Part shown: positions 63,837 to 64,000 of the stretch, one piece after another
Position numbering within the stretch: the first letter of the stretch is position 1
Layout of the letters: each line of letters begins with the position of its first letter
Source of the DNA: Metapseudomonas boanensis
GTDB taxonomy: Bacteria > Pseudomonadota > Gammaproteobacteria > Pseudomonadales > Pseudomonadaceae
NCBI RefSeq assembly: GCF_018704125.1
Contig: NZ_JAGTIS010000004.1
Location: 186,001-250,000 of the forward strand
Direction: 5' to 3'
DNA length: 64,000 nt
The notes under the pieces: generated by a model
The model's database searches: none
What the model saw: the letters and a program-made list of their open reading frames with translations, nothing else
Told to the model about the DNA's origin: nothing
Program-made: the position numbers and the translations under genes

Positions 63837-64000
63837 TCACTCGCCGCGTAGCGCATCTACAGGATGCAGCCGCGCAGCGGCACGGGCCGGCGCAATGCCG
63901 GCCATCACACCAATCACCCCGGATAGCACCATTGCCAGGATCAGCACACCCGGGCTCAAGGCCAAGGGCAGCCCCGGCAGGGCGAGGTGCAGCCCGCCCA
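63837..64000 (-). CDS. ABC transporter permease, C-terminal part (MacB/FtsX type)
   Basis: Only the last 54 codons lie in the window; the gene continues past 64000. The readable end is LSPGVLILAMVLSGVIGVMA followed by GIAPARAAARLHPVDALRGE and a stop. This last membrane helix plus the PARxAARLxPVDALR tail is diagnostic of MacB/LolE-type ABC permeases. The substrate cannot be judged. Confidence 0.8.
   Translation of the reverse strand, partial: GGLHLALPGLPLALSPGVLILAMVLSGVIGVMAGIAPARAAARLHPVDALRGE

Noticed and set aside
1-64000. CRISPR array, prophage or integrative element boundaries
   Set aside because: No regularly spaced direct repeats, no integrase, phage structural genes or att duplications were seen. 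The only mobile trace is the ISL3 remnant.

Overview
The window looks like a chromosomal segment of a high-GC Pseudomonas. The evidence is a compact hutU-hutH-hutT-hutI-hutG histidine operon, an assimilatory nirBD operon with a sigma-54 promoter, Pseudomonas-type REP palindromes (about 131, 12238 and 62207), a CapB-like cold-shock gene and a PilU-like ATPase. All calls come from reading the sequence and from knowledge of protein families; no database search was possible.

Layout. 1-1.3 kb is debris: an ISL3-type IS remnant with an 8-bp target duplication sits in the terminator of a decayed RTX-like gene. 1.3-3.6 kb holds a convergent NarX/NarL-type two-component pair. 3.8-13.4 kb holds housekeeping genes: ChaC, VOC, nirBD, CHAD, LysR plus SDR plus F420-reductase-like, adenosine-specific kinase-like and an RlmI-like methyltransferase. 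13.6-20.5 kb is histidine catabolism, followed by a TetR regulator and an EAL-domain fragment. 22-24.2 kb holds a periplasmic ClpP-like protein, a lipoprotein of unknown function and a YkgJ-type cysteine-cluster protein.

24.4-37.6 kb is the most interesting accessory island. It encodes a cytochrome P450 with its own flavoprotein reductase and flavodoxin, a glutamine-synthetase-like ligase, two class I glutamine amidotransferases, an aldehyde dehydrogenase, a broken aminotransferase, a soluble solute-binding-like protein, a GntR regulator, a soluble cache protein and an APC permease. Three promoters in it carry versions of one operator, AAGATAT-RAAACC-ATATCTT; in two it fills the 17-bp spacer of a sigma-70-type promoter. 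I infer one regulon for an amine: uptake, gamma-glutamylation, P450 oxidation of the glutamylated intermediate, aldehyde oxidation and release of glutamate. This resembles the isopropylamine (Ipu) and polyamine (Puu/Pau) pathways, but with a flavodoxin-fed P450. The substrate is unknown.

38.4-44.2 kb holds a CAP-domain secreted protein, a chrB-chrA-rhodanese operon, TraX, YqaA and DUF3703 genes. 44.4-50.7 kb is a second candidate system: seven tightly packed genes for a thermostable-hemolysin/GNAT-like protein, an AMP-forming acyl ligase, a haem-oxygenase-like diiron oxidase candidate, an SDR, an exported TPR protein and an OmpR-type two-component system. A 15-bp direct repeat with 21-bp period precedes the first gene. 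It reads as a self-regulated biosynthetic operon with an unknown product.

51-64 kb holds an LTA-synthase-type membrane phosphotransferase, a MetA-pathway outer-membrane-type protein, an AcoR-like sigma-54 activator with a GTFTGA loop, a PilU-like ATPase, c-type cytochromes, a cold-shock gene, a small conserved-looking ORF, a stress-protein gene split by an in-frame TGA, LysR and EamA genes, a lipoprotein and the end of an ABC permease.
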